Positions 1-8,329 of a stretch of DNA of 64,000 nt are shown here, one piece after another. Position 1 is the first letter of the stretch; every line of letters starts with the position of its first letter. Below the pieces are notes generated by a model, which saw only the letters and a program-made list of their open reading frames with translations, was not told where the DNA came from and did not search any database. Source of the stretch: Nocardia suismassiliense. GTDB taxonomy: Bacteria; Actinomycetota; Actinomycetes; Mycobacteriales; Mycobacteriaceae. Location: the NCBI RefSeq assembly GCF_900269665.1, contig NZ_LT985361.1:6039960-6103959 (forward strand), written 5' to 3'. Both the position numbers and the translations under genes were made by a program.

Positions 1-1128
1 ACTCTCACCAGTGGCGCCTCCGGGCATTGGTCGGCCTCCACCACCCCCGGGTGGTGGTGCCGACGGTGGCGCTCCTGCTCCGCCTGCGCCTGGTGAGTTC
101 TCGCCTTCGGCGACCTTGCGGCCTTCCGAGCCGCCACCGCTGCCTACTGTTGCCATCGCGACACCCGCGAGCCCGCCGGCCAGTGCTGCCCCCGCCCCTC
201 CGCCGCCACCGAGAGTGGCGACAGCGGGCGCGACCAGGCGCATCAGTGCCGGGAGCACCACTACCGTCATCACCAGCAGAATGAGCCCGAGCAGCATCAG
301 TTGCGGATCTTGCTGATCACGTCCAGCGACGGTGAACGCGATCGCGTACACCAGCGCACCGACCGGTTTCCACAACAGGAACGCCAATGACCAGCTCAGC
401 AACCGTTTGTAGGCTTGCGAGCCCGGTCCGGTGCCCGAGGCTGCGGCCGCGAGGGGAAGGACCGCGACGACGAGAATCAGCAGTGCTTGGCGGACAACCA
501 GCATCACCAGTTGCACCAGCATGCTGATGATGCCGAGGAAGAACAACACCAACAACACGCCTGATCCCAGGCTGCTGCCGTGTCTGAGATCGAACTCCAC
601 CAAATGGGTGACGACGCCGTCCAGGTCGCCTCGGCTGGCCTCCTGGATCACCCATTCGGAGAATTGCTCTCCTGCACGGGTTCCGGCGGTGATCACCGCA
701 CCGAAGGCCGCCGAAGCGAAAATCGCTTTCGCCAGCATCAGAAACGACTCCTGCGCCTCCCCCGCGGTCCCGCCACGCTTGGCCAGTGCCAAACGCGCAG
801 CAGCAAAAAGGATTCCGGCGGTCAGAAGAAGGACTTGCAGTCCGCTGGTGTAGTCCCTGATCCCGGCCAGTACTGGTCCTGGACTGCCATCGCTAGTTGT
901 CAGCTGGGGTGACGGCAACGTGGTCCACCACGTCATCGCCATCCGCAGGGCCTTGGCCATGCCTTCGCCGAGAGAGGTCACCAGGTCTTCGAAGGTCGAA
1001 CTCGCGACATCGGAGGCGGCATTGCCGAGTGATTCGCATGCTTGCTGGGGTCCGAGAGGCAGGTCGCAAATTCCGGGAAGTTCGAGTTGGGTGTGCATCG
1101 GCGGACCGGTTCGCGCGACGCTGATCAT
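1..1128 (-). CDS. TrbL/VirB6-like conjugation membrane protein (3' end cut by window edge)
   Basis: The open frame runs from ATG at 1128 through the left edge, giving 376 visible codons. After a soluble N-terminus of about 90 residues come several hydrophobic segments, roughly at residues 95-115, 130-150, 185-225, 245-265 and 275-300. The tail is rich in Gly, Ala and Pro (runs such as GGGGG and PPPGG). Polytopic topology with a Gly/Pro-rich tail fits the TrbL/VirB6 family, the inner-membrane channel component of type IV secretion. The start overlaps the preceding stop (ATGA), so it is translationally coupled. The assignment rests on topology and context, not on a signature motif. Confidence 0.72.
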   Translation of the reverse strand, partial: MISVARTGPPMHTQLELPGICDLPLGPQQACESLGNAASDVASSTFEDLVTSLGEGMAKALRMAMTWWTTLPSPQLTTSDGSPGPVLAGIRDYTSGLQVLLLTAGILFAAARLALAKRGGTAGEAQESFLMLAKAIFASAAFGAVITAGTRAGEQFSEWVIQEASRGDLDGVVTHLVEFDLRHGSSLGSGVLLVLFFLGIISMLVQLVMLVVRQALLILVVAVLPLAAAASGTGPGSQAYKRLLSWSLAFLLWKPVGALVYAIAFTVAGRDQQDPQLMLLGLILLVMTVVVLPALMRLVAPAVATLGGGGGAGAALAGGLAGVAMATVGSGGGSEGRKVAEGENSPGAGGAGAPPSAPPPGGGGGRPMPGGATGES

Positions 1129-1931
1129 GGCTGGTTCTTCCAGGAGCCGAAGCCGGTCAGTGTCGGCACCGATGCCGCAGGACCCCAAAGGGTTTCGATG
1201 TCGTCGGGAACGCGCACGCGCCAGTCGCCACTGATCCACGCCATCGGCCAGGTCGCAATCGCGTAGCCGCCCTCGGCTCGGCTGGCGATCTCCACGACCG
1301 CCAGGTCGTCGCGGTATCCGGGTCGTACTCGCACACCGTCGGGAACGACGACGTAGCGGGCGGCATCAGCAGTGCGTTCGCGTGAGCGCGCGAACCGCGA
1401 CACCAGCGCGGGCCCGCCACCGTAGTAGCGCTCCGCCACCACCCGCTGCCATGTCCCCTCCGGCGCTGCCAGCGCGCGCCCGAGCGCGTCAAGGGCCGCC
1501 AGCGCCGCGCCTTGCGGCGTGCGGGCGAAATCGGTGGCGACTCCACGCTGGATCCGTGCCGGGCCGTCGCTCCCGGAGACCGGTAGCGCCGCACCGCCCC
1601 ACCCTCGCTGCCACTGCATCCATGCCGGTGGCGCGGTGAGATAGTCCGGGCGCGCCGGATCGGGGCGTGCGGTGGGTTCTTGCTGGAGCGCGACGCCGGA
1701 TTCCTCCGTGGGTACTTCCAGGCGCGAACCGAAGAGGTCGGTCATCGGCGGCAGTGACGTCGCGCTCGGTGTGAGGTCGGGGAAGCTTCGATGGGTCGGC
1801 ATCGTGGGGCCGGCGGGATCCCCGCCGGTGTCGGGGGCGTCGTTGTCACCGGTGAGGGTCCATACGAACGCCGCGATGACCAGGGCGGTGATACTGGCGA
1901 GCAGGATGATCAGCAGGCGGAACGATTTCAT
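1125..1931 (-). CDS. Single-pass membrane protein of the conjugation operon
   Basis: 268 aa. Residues 5-26 form one N-terminal membrane anchor after a short basic start (MKSFR), followed by a disordered Pro/Thr linker to about residue 105 and a folded C-terminal domain. That domain carries a G-V-A-T-D-F-A-R-T-P-Q-G-A-A-L-A-A block that recurs in the next upstream gene (1945-2583), so the two are paralogues. The family is uncharacterised but fits an envelope-spanning component facing outward. It sits 13 bp after its upstream neighbour and overlaps the TrbL-like gene by 4 bp. A VirB8-like role is possible but not shown. Confidence 0.7.
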   Translation of the reverse strand: MKSFRLLIILLASITALVIAAFVWTLTGDNDAPDTGGDPAGPTMPTHRSFPDLTPSATSLPPMTDLFGSRLEVPTEESGVALQQEPTARPDPARPDYLTAPPAWMQWQRGWGGAALPVSGSDGPARIQRGVATDFARTPQGAALAALDALGRALAAPEGTWQRVVAERYYGGGPALVSRFARSRERTADAARYVVVPDGVRVRPGYRDDLAVVEIASRAEGGYAIATWPMAWISGDWRVRVPDDIETLWGPAASVPTLTGFGSWKNQP

Positions 1932-1944
1932 CGGGGGTGCTCTC

Positions 1945-2583
1945 CTATCGCGCCGGGAGCGCGACCATGTCGGCCGGCGGTAGGTCGACCGCGCTGACCG
2001 GGCTGCGCGTGCGGTCTTCGGGCGGGCGTAGTCGCCAGTCGTCGACGTGCCAGATCACGCGGGTGCTGTTGCGGGTCAGGGAGTTGTCGGGGTGAATGCT
2101 GTAGACGTCGATGTCTGCGGCGTCGCCCGAGTAGTGAGATAGCCTGTAGCCCAAAAGCTTTGGTGCGCCGTCGGCGATCGGTGCGGTGATCGAGATCTGG
2201 GCGCGCGTAGTGGCCCACAGGTCGCGGGCGGGTCCGGGTGCGAGCATGCGGGCTCCGACCGAGGGCCACTGGCTGTCGCTGGCGATCGACATCCGCACCG
2301 TCGCGTGAATCGCGGCCAGCGCGGCACCGACAGGGTTTCGATCGAATCCGGTAGCGACGGCTCCGTCGATATGGCGCGGGCCCTGCTCTGCCACCGGTAA
2401 GTTCACGCCCTGGAACGGCTGCCACCGCAACGCGGTAGGCACGGCACTGGTAGCGGTGATCGCCGGGGGCTGCGGGTCCACGGGTGTGTCGCTGGTGCAG
2501 GCGAGCAGTCCGGCCGCGGCCATCGGGACCGCGAAGGCCGTCACGACGACGGCGGTGAAATGTGTTGTGTGCGAGCGGTTCAC
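1945..2583 (-). CDS. Lipoprotein of the conjugation operon, paralogue of the next gene
   Basis: 212 aa from GTG at 2583, chosen because GGAG lies 9 bp upstream and the N-terminus is then a lipoprotein signal: a hydrophobic stretch ending in lipobox L-L-A-C with Cys near residue 26. A longer frame to 2772 would bury the signal and overlap the upstream gene. The mature part has the same G-A-V-A-T-G-F-D-R-N-P-V-G-A-A-L-A-A block as the gene at 1125-1931. The pair therefore looks like two versions of one extracytoplasmic domain, one tethered by lipid and one by a transmembrane helix. Function unknown. Confidence 0.7.
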   Translation of the reverse strand: MNRSHTTHFTAVVVTAFAVPMAAAGLLACTSDTPVDPQPPAITATSAVPTALRWQPFQGVNLPVAEQGPRHIDGAVATGFDRNPVGAALAAIHATVRMSIASDSQWPSVGARMLAPGPARDLWATTRAQISITAPIADGAPKLLGYRLSHYSGDAADIDVYSIHPDNSLTRNSTRVIWHVDDWRLRPPEDRTRSPVSAVDLPPADMVALPAR

Positions 2584-2606
2584 GACAGGGTTCTCCAGAG
2601 GGTGTG

Positions 2607-2837
2607 TCAGGTCGGGATGACGGCGACGGCAATCGCGCTCGCGGAACCCACCAGCGCCGCCCCCACCAGCGAGCCCAGCAACCCTTCGATTGCTTCCTCG
2701 CGATGCAGCCGGACCGCCAGCTGCCCACCTACCCAGATCGCGCGAGTGATGCAGATCAGCAGAACGAACCACGCGAGGTAACCCAGCAGCAGAGTCAGGG
2801 GCGAAAGAACATCCGGAGGAAGGTTTTTGGCGGTCAC
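2607..2837 (-). CDS. Small two-helix membrane protein, pilin-like (VirB2/TrbC-type size)
   Basis: 76 aa from GTG at 2837; GGAGG lies 7 bp upstream and the GTGA overlap with the hydrolase stop supports coupling. Two hydrophobic segments (about residues 12-35 and 48-74) flank a short charged loop (RLHREEA). It shares the Y-L-A-W-F-V motif followed by G-G and the hydrophobic second helix with the 96-aa protein at 3843-4133, so the two are probably paralogues. Size and topology resemble VirB2/TrbC-type pilins, though no processing site can be assigned. Confidence 0.65.
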   Translation of the reverse strand: MTAKNLPPDVLSPLTLLLGYLAWFVLLICITRAIWVGGQLAVRLHREEAIEGLLGSLVGAALVGSASAIAVAVIPT

Positions 2838-3727
2838 GGGTGGCCTCCGTCGTGGCGGTGTGCCCGGTAGGCCACGTCGAGTGCGGCCAGGATCGGTTCG
2901 CTGGCGTGGCGGGGGTTGGTGTGGGGCAGGGAGTGTCCTGCGCCGGGGATGGTGTCGTAGTCGGCCCAAATCCGCTCAGCCAGGTGCTGGGATCTGCTCG
3001 GGGTGACGACGGGGTCGAGTTCGCCGGTGACTACCCAGGTCGGGATGGCCCGCAGCGCAATCGCGGCTTCGGTGGTCAATACCGCGTGTGGATAAACCGA
3101 CAGTTCCGCCTGCGTCACCTTCCCTATCCGAGCGCGATTCCTACGGTGGGATCGGCGCGGGAAGCGCCATGACGGCTGCGGCCAGCTACCGCGGGAGGGA
3201 GTCGCGTAGAGGTAGTCCCCCAGTTCCTCGCTGAGCGTGTACTTTCTCAGACGCTGCTTCGGTGCTCGAAGGCTTTCGTGGGAAGTCGCTGGGAGATAGG
3301 GGAAGTCGGCACAGGCGTTGAACAGGACGATCCCGGACAGTTCGCGCGCGCGTCGCGGATTGTGAGCGGCCCATTCGTGAATCAGCAATGCCGCCATCGA
3401 GTGCGCCGCCACCACGACGGCGCCGTGGACGTGGCCCAGGACGCAGTTCAGGTCGTCGGCCAACACGTTCAAGCTCAACGGTGTTTTCGGCGGGTGGCAG
3501 CCGGAGCGGCCGTGGCCTCGCTGGTCGTAGAAGATCTGGGCGATCCCGCCGTCGAGATGGTGGTTGAGGTGTCCCACCAGCGGCGTCCAGTAACGGGCAT
3601 CAGTGAACATGCCGTGGACATAGACAACGCTCGCCGGTGCCCAGGCCGACCCGACACGTTGTGCCCAGAGGCGTACACCGTCACGGGCACTGACGGAAAA
3701 CGAGCGGGTATCAAGAGAAGAATTCAT
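2834..3727 (-). CDS. Alpha/beta-fold hydrolase
   Basis: 297 aa from ATG at 3727, where GAGG lies 7 bp upstream; the frame is open to 3838 but that start lacks a ribosome site. The fold shows VYVHGMF (oxyanion loop), YDQRGHGRS, a nucleophile elbow reading A-H-S-M-A instead of G-x-S-x-G, the acid in GELDPVV and the histidine in GAGHSLP. The triad is therefore complete with a variant elbow. No signal peptide, so probably cytoplasmic, unlike the cutinases further upstream. It lies inside the conjugation operon between two pilin-like genes. Substrate unknown. Confidence 0.75.
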   Translation of the reverse strand: MNSSLDTRSFSVSARDGVRLWAQRVGSAWAPASVVYVHGMFTDARYWTPLVGHLNHHLDGGIAQIFYDQRGHGRSGCHPPKTPLSLNVLADDLNCVLGHVHGAVVVAAHSMAALLIHEWAAHNPRRARELSGIVLFNACADFPYLPATSHESLRAPKQRLRKYTLSEELGDYLYATPSRGSWPQPSWRFPRRSHRRNRARIGKVTQAELSVYPHAVLTTEAAIALRAIPTWVVTGELDPVVTPSRSQHLAERIWADYDTIPGAGHSLPHTNPRHASEPILAALDVAYRAHRHDGGHP

Positions 3728-3842
3728 ACGGTTACCTCGAGGAATCCGGTGATCGCTGACGACTACTTGCGTCACGTTCGGCCGCGGTTGCGCACACAGC
3801 GTGTGCAGCGGGGCAAGGCGAATCCAGTTGGCGCGCATGGTG

Positions 3843-4133
3843 TTATCCGCCGGAGACGACAGAGTTCATGATCGGTCCAGCGCTGGTGGCGATGATGCCG
3901 CCGAACAGCGCACCGAGGATGATCTTGGGCGATTCGACCGCGCCGCCGTGCCAGCGTTCCCAGCCGAACTTGCCGCCCCCGTAGATCAGCGCCGCGATCC
4001 CGGCGAGGCTGACGAACCACGCCAGGTAATTCACCAAATTGACGAACTTTTCCATCTGCGGCGGGTTGACGGGCGTGATGTTGATTTCGGCGAGTACAGC
4101 CACCGCCTCGCCGACCGCGTACGCGGTACTCAT
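3843..4133 (-). CDS. Pilin-like small membrane protein
   Basis: 96 aa. The N-terminal 30 residues are moderately polar, followed by two hydrophobic helices at about 33-52 and 68-93, separated by a basic loop (GKFGWERWHGG). It shares the Y-L-A-W-F-V motif and glycine-rich second helix with the 76-aa protein at 2607-2837. GGAGG precedes the ATG, and the start overlaps the upstream stop as ATGA. Length and double-helix layout match VirB2/TrbC-like pilus subunits or small integral components of actinobacterial conjugation systems; the exact role is inferred. Confidence 0.65.
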   Translation of the reverse strand: MSTAYAVGEAVAVLAEINITPVNPPQMEKFVNLVNYLAWFVSLAGIAALIYGGGKFGWERWHGGAVESPKIILGALFGGIIATSAGPIMNSVVSGG

Positions 4134-4789
4134 AACTGGTCCTCCGAATCCTGTTGTGCTGCTGACTGACTGGCCGCAAGGCGGCTGATGATGCCGGCGC
4201 CGGCCCGGTACACATCGAGAGGAACGGTCTCGGTGAGGCGGGATTTGCGGCGTCGCTCTGGTGCGGCGGTGAGGGGGCTGTACTGGGCGAGGTCGGCTAG
4301 GTCGAGGACGACGAGTTCGTCGTGCCAGCCGATTTCATAAACCTCATCGACCAGCCCGGAGACCACGCTGCGGAAGCGGCGGACCTCGGCGGGGACAGAG
4401 CCCGGGCGGGCGGCGGTGAGCGCTAGCCCGATCACCGTGACTCCGTCCGGGGCGTATCCGGCGTGCCATTCGCGCAAGCGTTCGGCGGCCGCGGTCAGGC
4501 CCGGCATACACAATCGCGCGGCGACTACGACACGTTGAGTGGTGCGCGGGGAACCGGGCCAGGCCAGACCGGTGTCAGCGGCCGGGGCCCACCAGCGGGC
4601 CAGCGTCGAGGCGCCCGCGCCGCCGTGGGCGCCGAGCACCGCGAACAAGGGAGGGTGCTCGGCGGTAGTGGGCAGTGGAGCCTCGCGCACCGGCGCCATC
4701 CGTTCCGGCGTGGGTCCGACGATGGTGGCGGGGTCCAGCCGTCCCGGAGTCGGTCGGTCTCGATGGAGCTGCAGTGGGGCGGCGTTCAT
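4130..4789 (-). CDS. DUF6668-like P-loop-type protein of conjugative elements
   Basis: 219 aa. A proline-rich N-terminus leads to the motif G-A-H-G-G-A-G-A-S-T-L near residue 53, which resembles a ParA/MinD deviant Walker A but lacks the lysine. Later segments (VVVAAR, VTVIGLAL, ELVVLDLADL) look like the beta strands of a P-loop fold. Proteins of this type are known from actinobacterial plasmids and elements as DUF6668. Without the lysine, nucleotide hydrolysis is doubtful; a regulatory or scaffold role in transfer is possible. It starts 3 bp after the upstream stop and overlaps the pilin-like gene by 4 bp. Confidence 0.68.
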   Translation of the reverse strand: MNAAPLQLHRDRPTPGRLDPATIVGPTPERMAPVREAPLPTTAEHPPLFAVLGAHGGAGASTLARWWAPAADTGLAWPGSPRTTQRVVVAARLCMPGLTAAAERLREWHAGYAPDGVTVIGLALTAARPGSVPAEVRRFRSVVSGLVDEVYEIGWHDELVVLDLADLAQYSPLTAAPERRRKSRLTETVPLDVYRAGAGIISRLAASQSAAQQDSEDQL

Positions 4790-4792
4790 CGG

Positions 4793-5509
4793 TCAGCCCC
4801 GCTTCTGGATGTTGGTGATCACGGTGGTGCCGTGCTCATCGAGGCGAGTGTTGATCAGCTGCAGGTAGTCCCGGCGCCCGCCGTCGGGGTGGCGTTCGAC
4901 CAGGTGCACCTCTGCGGCGGCACCGCCGGTGATCGGGGTGATCGCCACGCAGTGGGTGGTGCCTGGCGAGATCGAGGCGATACCGGCCGCGAGCGCCTCG
5001 GCGACGAGCCCGGCTTCCTGGCCGACCAACGCCAGCGCGGCGGCAGCGTCACGCGCGACGTAATAGGCGTGCTCGAACGCCGCGATCACCCCCGTCACGC
5101 TCCGCGTGTCTCCCGCGCTGTCAGTGACCGTGGCTCCGGACAAGCCAGCACAGGCACCACCGGTCGGTGACGTGGTGACGATGGGTGGCGCGGCGGTCAC
5201 AGTGGGCAGTGCCGTGGGCGTGTCCTGGTGTCCGGCGGTGACTCCGACCCAGACGCCCACCGACACGACGCCCAGCACGACAGCGGTCGCGAGCCAGATC
5301 CACCTGCGCCACAGTCGATTCGGTGATTCGATCGCTGGCGGATGCGGACCGGCACCGGCGGTGAGCCATTGCCATTCCGAACCCTCGGGAGTTTCGCCGT
5401 CGTCAACGAGTCTGGGTGAGATCGGTTGCACGGCAGCAGGTTCTGTTGGACGCAGCCATCCCCAGCCGTGGTCGAGCTGGCCCTCGTGCGGGGTATGGGT
5501 GCTGGGCAT
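4793..5509 (-). CDS. Single-pass protein with extracytoplasmic NTF2-like domain
   Basis: 238 aa. A cytoplasmic N-terminus of about 68 residues precedes one transmembrane helix (WIWLATAVVLGVVSVGVWVG, about 70-90), a Thr/Pro linker and a C-terminal domain of about 110 residues (VTGVIAAFEHAYYVARDAA onward) that reads like an NTF2-like cone fold. A cytoplasmic tail, one helix and an outer NTF2-like domain is the plan of VirB8/TcpC-type proteins, so a structural role in the secretion complex is a reasonable inference. The start has a very strong ribosome site (AAGGAGGTGAACC) directly after a large hairpin. Confidence 0.65.
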   Translation of the reverse strand: MPSTHTPHEGQLDHGWGWLRPTEPAAVQPISPRLVDDGETPEGSEWQWLTAGAGPHPPAIESPNRLWRRWIWLATAVVLGVVSVGVWVGVTAGHQDTPTALPTVTAAPPIVTTSPTGGACAGLSGATVTDSAGDTRSVTGVIAAFEHAYYVARDAAAALALVGQEAGLVAEALAAGIASISPGTTHCVAITPITGGAAAEVHLVERHPDGGRRDYLQLINTRLDEHGTTVITNIQKRG

Positions 5510-5553
5510 GGTTCACCTCCTTGGTTTGGGTCGTGCGGGTTGAGGTTGTGGGG

Positions 5554-5637
5554 CCCTTCGGGCGCGGTGCCGGGGAGAGAATCAGTGGACGGGTCAGGTA
5601 AGGGGGTAGGTCCACTGATCCGGTTGCGCCCGAAGGG
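5554..5637 (-). promoter_or_regulatory. Large nested intergenic hairpin inside the conjugation operon
   Basis: Outer arms CCCTTCGGGCGC (5554-5565) and GCGCCCGAAGGG (5626-5637) are perfect complements. Inside them ATCAGTGGAC (5581-5590) and GTCCACTGAT (5610-5619) form a second perfect 10-bp pair with a 19-nt loop. It follows the stop of the 5640-7112 cutinase and precedes the strong ribosome site of the 4793-5509 gene. There is no T-run, so it may be an attenuator, an RNA processing or stability element, or an I-shaped terminator. Confidence 0.6.
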
Positions 5638-5639
5638 GT

Positions 5640-7112
5640 TTAACGACCACCACTGGTTGGTGCGGGTGTCGTGGTGGCGCTGGTCGGGGTGTGCGTCGCG
5701 GTGCGAGTCGGTGTAGTGCGGCCGAGATCCTGGGCCACAGCGGTGAACCACTCGGCGGTCGCGGCCAACGCCGAGCTGCCGGTCGCGGTGGCGGGCACGG
5801 TTTGGTAGGAGCCGTGGCGGCCGGTGGTGGAGCTGTATTGGGCGGTACTGGCCAGGGTGTAGAGCTCTCGCTGGTCGGTGACGGTGCCGGTGATGGCGTC
5901 GAACGCCTCGTTGACCCACCGGCTCGCGGTCTGGGGTGGCACGAGTTCGACCACCGCACCCGCGACTTTGGTACCGAGAGCGGCCACGGCCGCCCAGGGG
6001 TTGGCCATGCCGACGACCGCCAGCTCAGCGATGGTCTGGGGGGTAATCACCTTCTGCGCCACCGAGATCACCGCGTTCAACCCGATGGAACCGAGCTTGA
6101 ACAGCGCTGCCAGTGCCTCGTTCGGGCCCGGTGGTGTCGTGCTCGGCTGGGATGCCTCGGCCAGCCGTTGGCCGAGGGGTTCGGCGGGCTGGTAGGACAG
6201 TTGATCGAGGCTGGTGCCGTGGAGGTCTTCGTTGATGACCTCGACGGCTGTCGTGTAGACCGTCGCTGACAGGGCGTCGGCGACGGTGGAAATCGCCGCG
6301 ATCGGGTCACGCAGATCCGATCGTGCGGCGATGTTCGCCACGGTCGTGGCCAAGGGCCCGCCGGTAGGGGCGTCGCAGGTAGCGTCACCTGCCACACACA
6401 GATCGGCGACTCGCCCGGTCAGCGCCCCGTAGCTGACCTGCGGTGCCGCAGTGATCCCGGCACCGGACAGCGATGGGTTGTTCAGCGAGACCGTCGCCGT
6501 CTTCTGCCCCGACGCGCCAGGCACGGCTGCTGGTGTGCTGGATTGTGGGCGTCCGGGCAGAACGGGCGTGTGGGCAGAGCGAGTGGGGTTGGCCAGCAAC
6601 GCGATTCCCGCGACCTGGTCCGGGGCGACTGTCGCGGCTCCGCTGCCGACGCGTTGGGCGAATCTCGCGACCGCGGGTGCTCCCTGGCTGTAGCCGGCGA
6701 CGGCGAGTTTGGTTGCCGGACAGTACCGCACGAGCTCGGCGGCGGAGTCCTCCAGGCGTTGCGCCGCGGCGGTGACCGCGTCCTCGTACGGCAGCGCCGT
6801 GCCGTTGCTGTCATGTCCGAATGGGATGTAGGCGCGTTGCACCAACTCCCCGGCACGCGCCGCGAGTGGTCCGAACATCTGCCCGAGGGCACCGGTATCA
6901 CTGGTGGTCGACGCTCCGGGGCTGGACTCCTCACCGCCCTGGATTCCCCACACGTACAACGCCGGGCACGTCGGCCCGATCGGCACGCCGGTGTCCGGTG
7001 CTGCGGAAACGACGTTCGTACCGATAGCGGATAGCGCCAACAGCGCCACCGCTGTGGCCGTCAATCGCACACTGGTGGACGCCGTGGCTGGGTCGTCGTG
7101 GGTGCTGTGCAT
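5640..7112 (-). CDS. Secreted cutinase-family esterase (long form)
   Basis: 490 aa from ATG at 7112, preceded by GAAGGAGGTGAACACC. A Sec signal peptide (hydrophobic core LTATAVALLALSAIG, likely cleavage near SAAP) is followed by the cutinase domain: CPALYVWGIQG, nucleophile elbow GYSQG, paired cysteines around DLCVAGDATCD with the probable acid, and a late histidine in GRHGSY. At 490 residues it is about twice a typical Culp protein; the extra length is a helical insert and a Thr/Pro-rich tail. In mycolata such enzymes act on lipid esters, including mycolates of the outer membrane. It is a paralogue of the 8326-9558 gene. Substrate here is inferred. Confidence 0.85.
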   Translation of the reverse strand: MHSTHDDPATASTSVRLTATAVALLALSAIGTNVVSAAPDTGVPIGPTCPALYVWGIQGGEESSPGASTTSDTGALGQMFGPLAARAGELVQRAYIPFGHDSNGTALPYEDAVTAAAQRLEDSAAELVRYCPATKLAVAGYSQGAPAVARFAQRVGSGAATVAPDQVAGIALLANPTRSAHTPVLPGRPQSSTPAAVPGASGQKTATVSLNNPSLSGAGITAAPQVSYGALTGRVADLCVAGDATCDAPTGGPLATTVANIAARSDLRDPIAAISTVADALSATVYTTAVEVINEDLHGTSLDQLSYQPAEPLGQRLAEASQPSTTPPGPNEALAALFKLGSIGLNAVISVAQKVITPQTIAELAVVGMANPWAAVAALGTKVAGAVVELVPPQTASRWVNEAFDAITGTVTDQRELYTLASTAQYSSTTGRHGSYQTVPATATGSSALAATAEWFTAVAQDLGRTTPTRTATHTPTSATTTPAPTSGGR

Positions 7113-7144
7113 GGTGTTCACCTCCTTCGAGGGTTGTGAGGGGG

Positions 7145-7186
7145 GCCTGCCCGCACCCATTCGAGGGCGGTTGAGTGCGGGCAGGC
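7145..7186 (-). promoter_or_regulatory. Intergenic hairpin between lipase-like and cutinase genes
   Basis: Perfect 12-bp inverted repeat GCCTGCCCGCAC (7145-7156) and GTGCGGGCAGGC (7175-7186) with an 18-nt spacer, directly after the lipase-like stop (7190) and before the strong ribosome site of the cutinase. Same position and type as the hairpin at 5554-5637. No T-tract. Confidence 0.55.
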
Positions 7187-7189
7187 GAT

Positions 7190-8329
7190 TCAGGTGGTCT
7201 GGCTGGAAGGTGGTGTGCGCGATCCGGGCGGGGTGGGGCGCCGTTGCAGGTAGCTGGCCAGGCGCGAGAGGGCTTCACTCGCTCCGTCTGCCGCGGAGCC
7301 GAGGTGGCTGTTGTGGTATTCGCGCCAGCTCAGATCCACACCGAGTGCGCGGTAGGCGCTGAAGAGTTCGCGGCCCATCGCGACGGGAACGAGAGCGTCT
7401 TCGGTGCCGTGGTACAGGTGCACCGGGACTCGCGGTGCCACGCGGGCGCTTTGCTCGTTGGCGAGCACGTAGCGCCACATCGCGTCGTTCCAGGGATCAG
7501 GGCGTTCGCACCACTGGCCCAGCGGCTGGTGCCGGTAGTCGACTTGAATATCGGCCGCATCCAGCGTTGACGCGCGTTTGATGACCTCGCGCCCTGACTC
7601 GAGCAGGACGTGGTCGACCGGCAGGTGCCGGTAGGCGCGGCCGAGCCCGATCAATCCGGCCAGCGCGAGCCCGGCCCCCGGGCCGCCGTCGATCTCGCGG
7701 ATCAACGCGCCCGGATCGGCGACCACCGCACCAGCGGCCACGCCGCGTAGATCCAGCTCCGGGGCGTATTCCGGACGGGTCTCCCCCGCCCAGATCGCCG
7801 TGCGTCCGCCGTCGCCGAATCCCCATACCGCACAAGGGCTCTGCCTCGAGTCCAGCTCCGGCATGTCGCGCACCGCGCGAGCGAGGTCCAGGACCGCATG
7901 CGCGCCCACCTGACCGGCCAGAAATTGGTAGGGGCCAACGTCGGTCATTCCCAACCCCGGCCCGTCGGGCACCGCGACGGTCCACCCGCGCTGCAAGCCC
8001 GCGGCGAGGAATCCGGCTTCGGGTTCCTCGCCACGTGCCAGCAGCTGGGACGGTGCGCACGATCCACCGAGGCCGTGGAACTGTGGGCAGTACACCAGGG
8101 TCGGCCCACTACCAGCCACGTCCACTGTCGCTGGGGAGATCACGGTCGCCGAGGCCGGTATCGGAGCACTGAAGGCAGTGCGGGTGGCGTAAACGATCTG
8201 CCACGCGCGGCCACTGCCTTCGAGGTTCGGCAGATCGACGGCTCTGCGGCGCAAGATCCTGCCGGGCAGGGGGCCGAAACCGACGCGACCTCGGTAGAAC
8301 TCGTCGTGTGTGTCTGGTTGGCTCATCAT
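7190..8329 (-). CDS. LIP-family lipase homologue lacking the nucleophile serine
   Basis: 379 aa from ATG at 8329, overlapping the upstream stop by 4 bp; a second ATG at 8326 has better spacing to GGGAG. The chain matches secretory lipases of the LIP family (Candida antarctica lipase A type). At the elbow, where G-Y-S-x-G is expected, it reads W-G-F-G-D-G-G, so the serine is glycine (codon GGC). The acid (HGTEDALVP) and histidine (YHNSHLGSA) are intact. No clear signal peptide is seen. Loss of the nucleophile suggests a non-catalytic binding or structural protein, or an unusual mechanism. Confidence 0.75.
   Translation of the reverse strand: MMSQPDTHDEFYRGRVGFGPLPGRILRRRAVDLPNLEGSGRAWQIVYATRTAFSAPIPASATVISPATVDVAGSGPTLVYCPQFHGLGGSCAPSQLLARGEEPEAGFLAAGLQRGWTVAVPDGPGLGMTDVGPYQFLAGQVGAHAVLDLARAVRDMPELDSRQSPCAVWGFGDGGRTAIWAGETRPEYAPELDLRGVAAGAVVADPGALIREIDGGPGAGLALAGLIGLGRAYRHLPVDHVLLESGREVIKRASTLDAADIQVDYRHQPLGQWCERPDPWNDAMWRYVLANEQSARVAPRVPVHLYHGTEDALVPVAMGRELFSAYRALGVDLSWREYHNSHLGSAADGASEALSRLASYLQRRPTPPGSRTPPSSQTT

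Noticed and set aside
5554..5637. Origin of transfer (oriT)
   Set aside because: The nested inverted repeat was considered, but it lies inside an operon between coupled genes with no relaxase nearby, so an RNA element is more likely.
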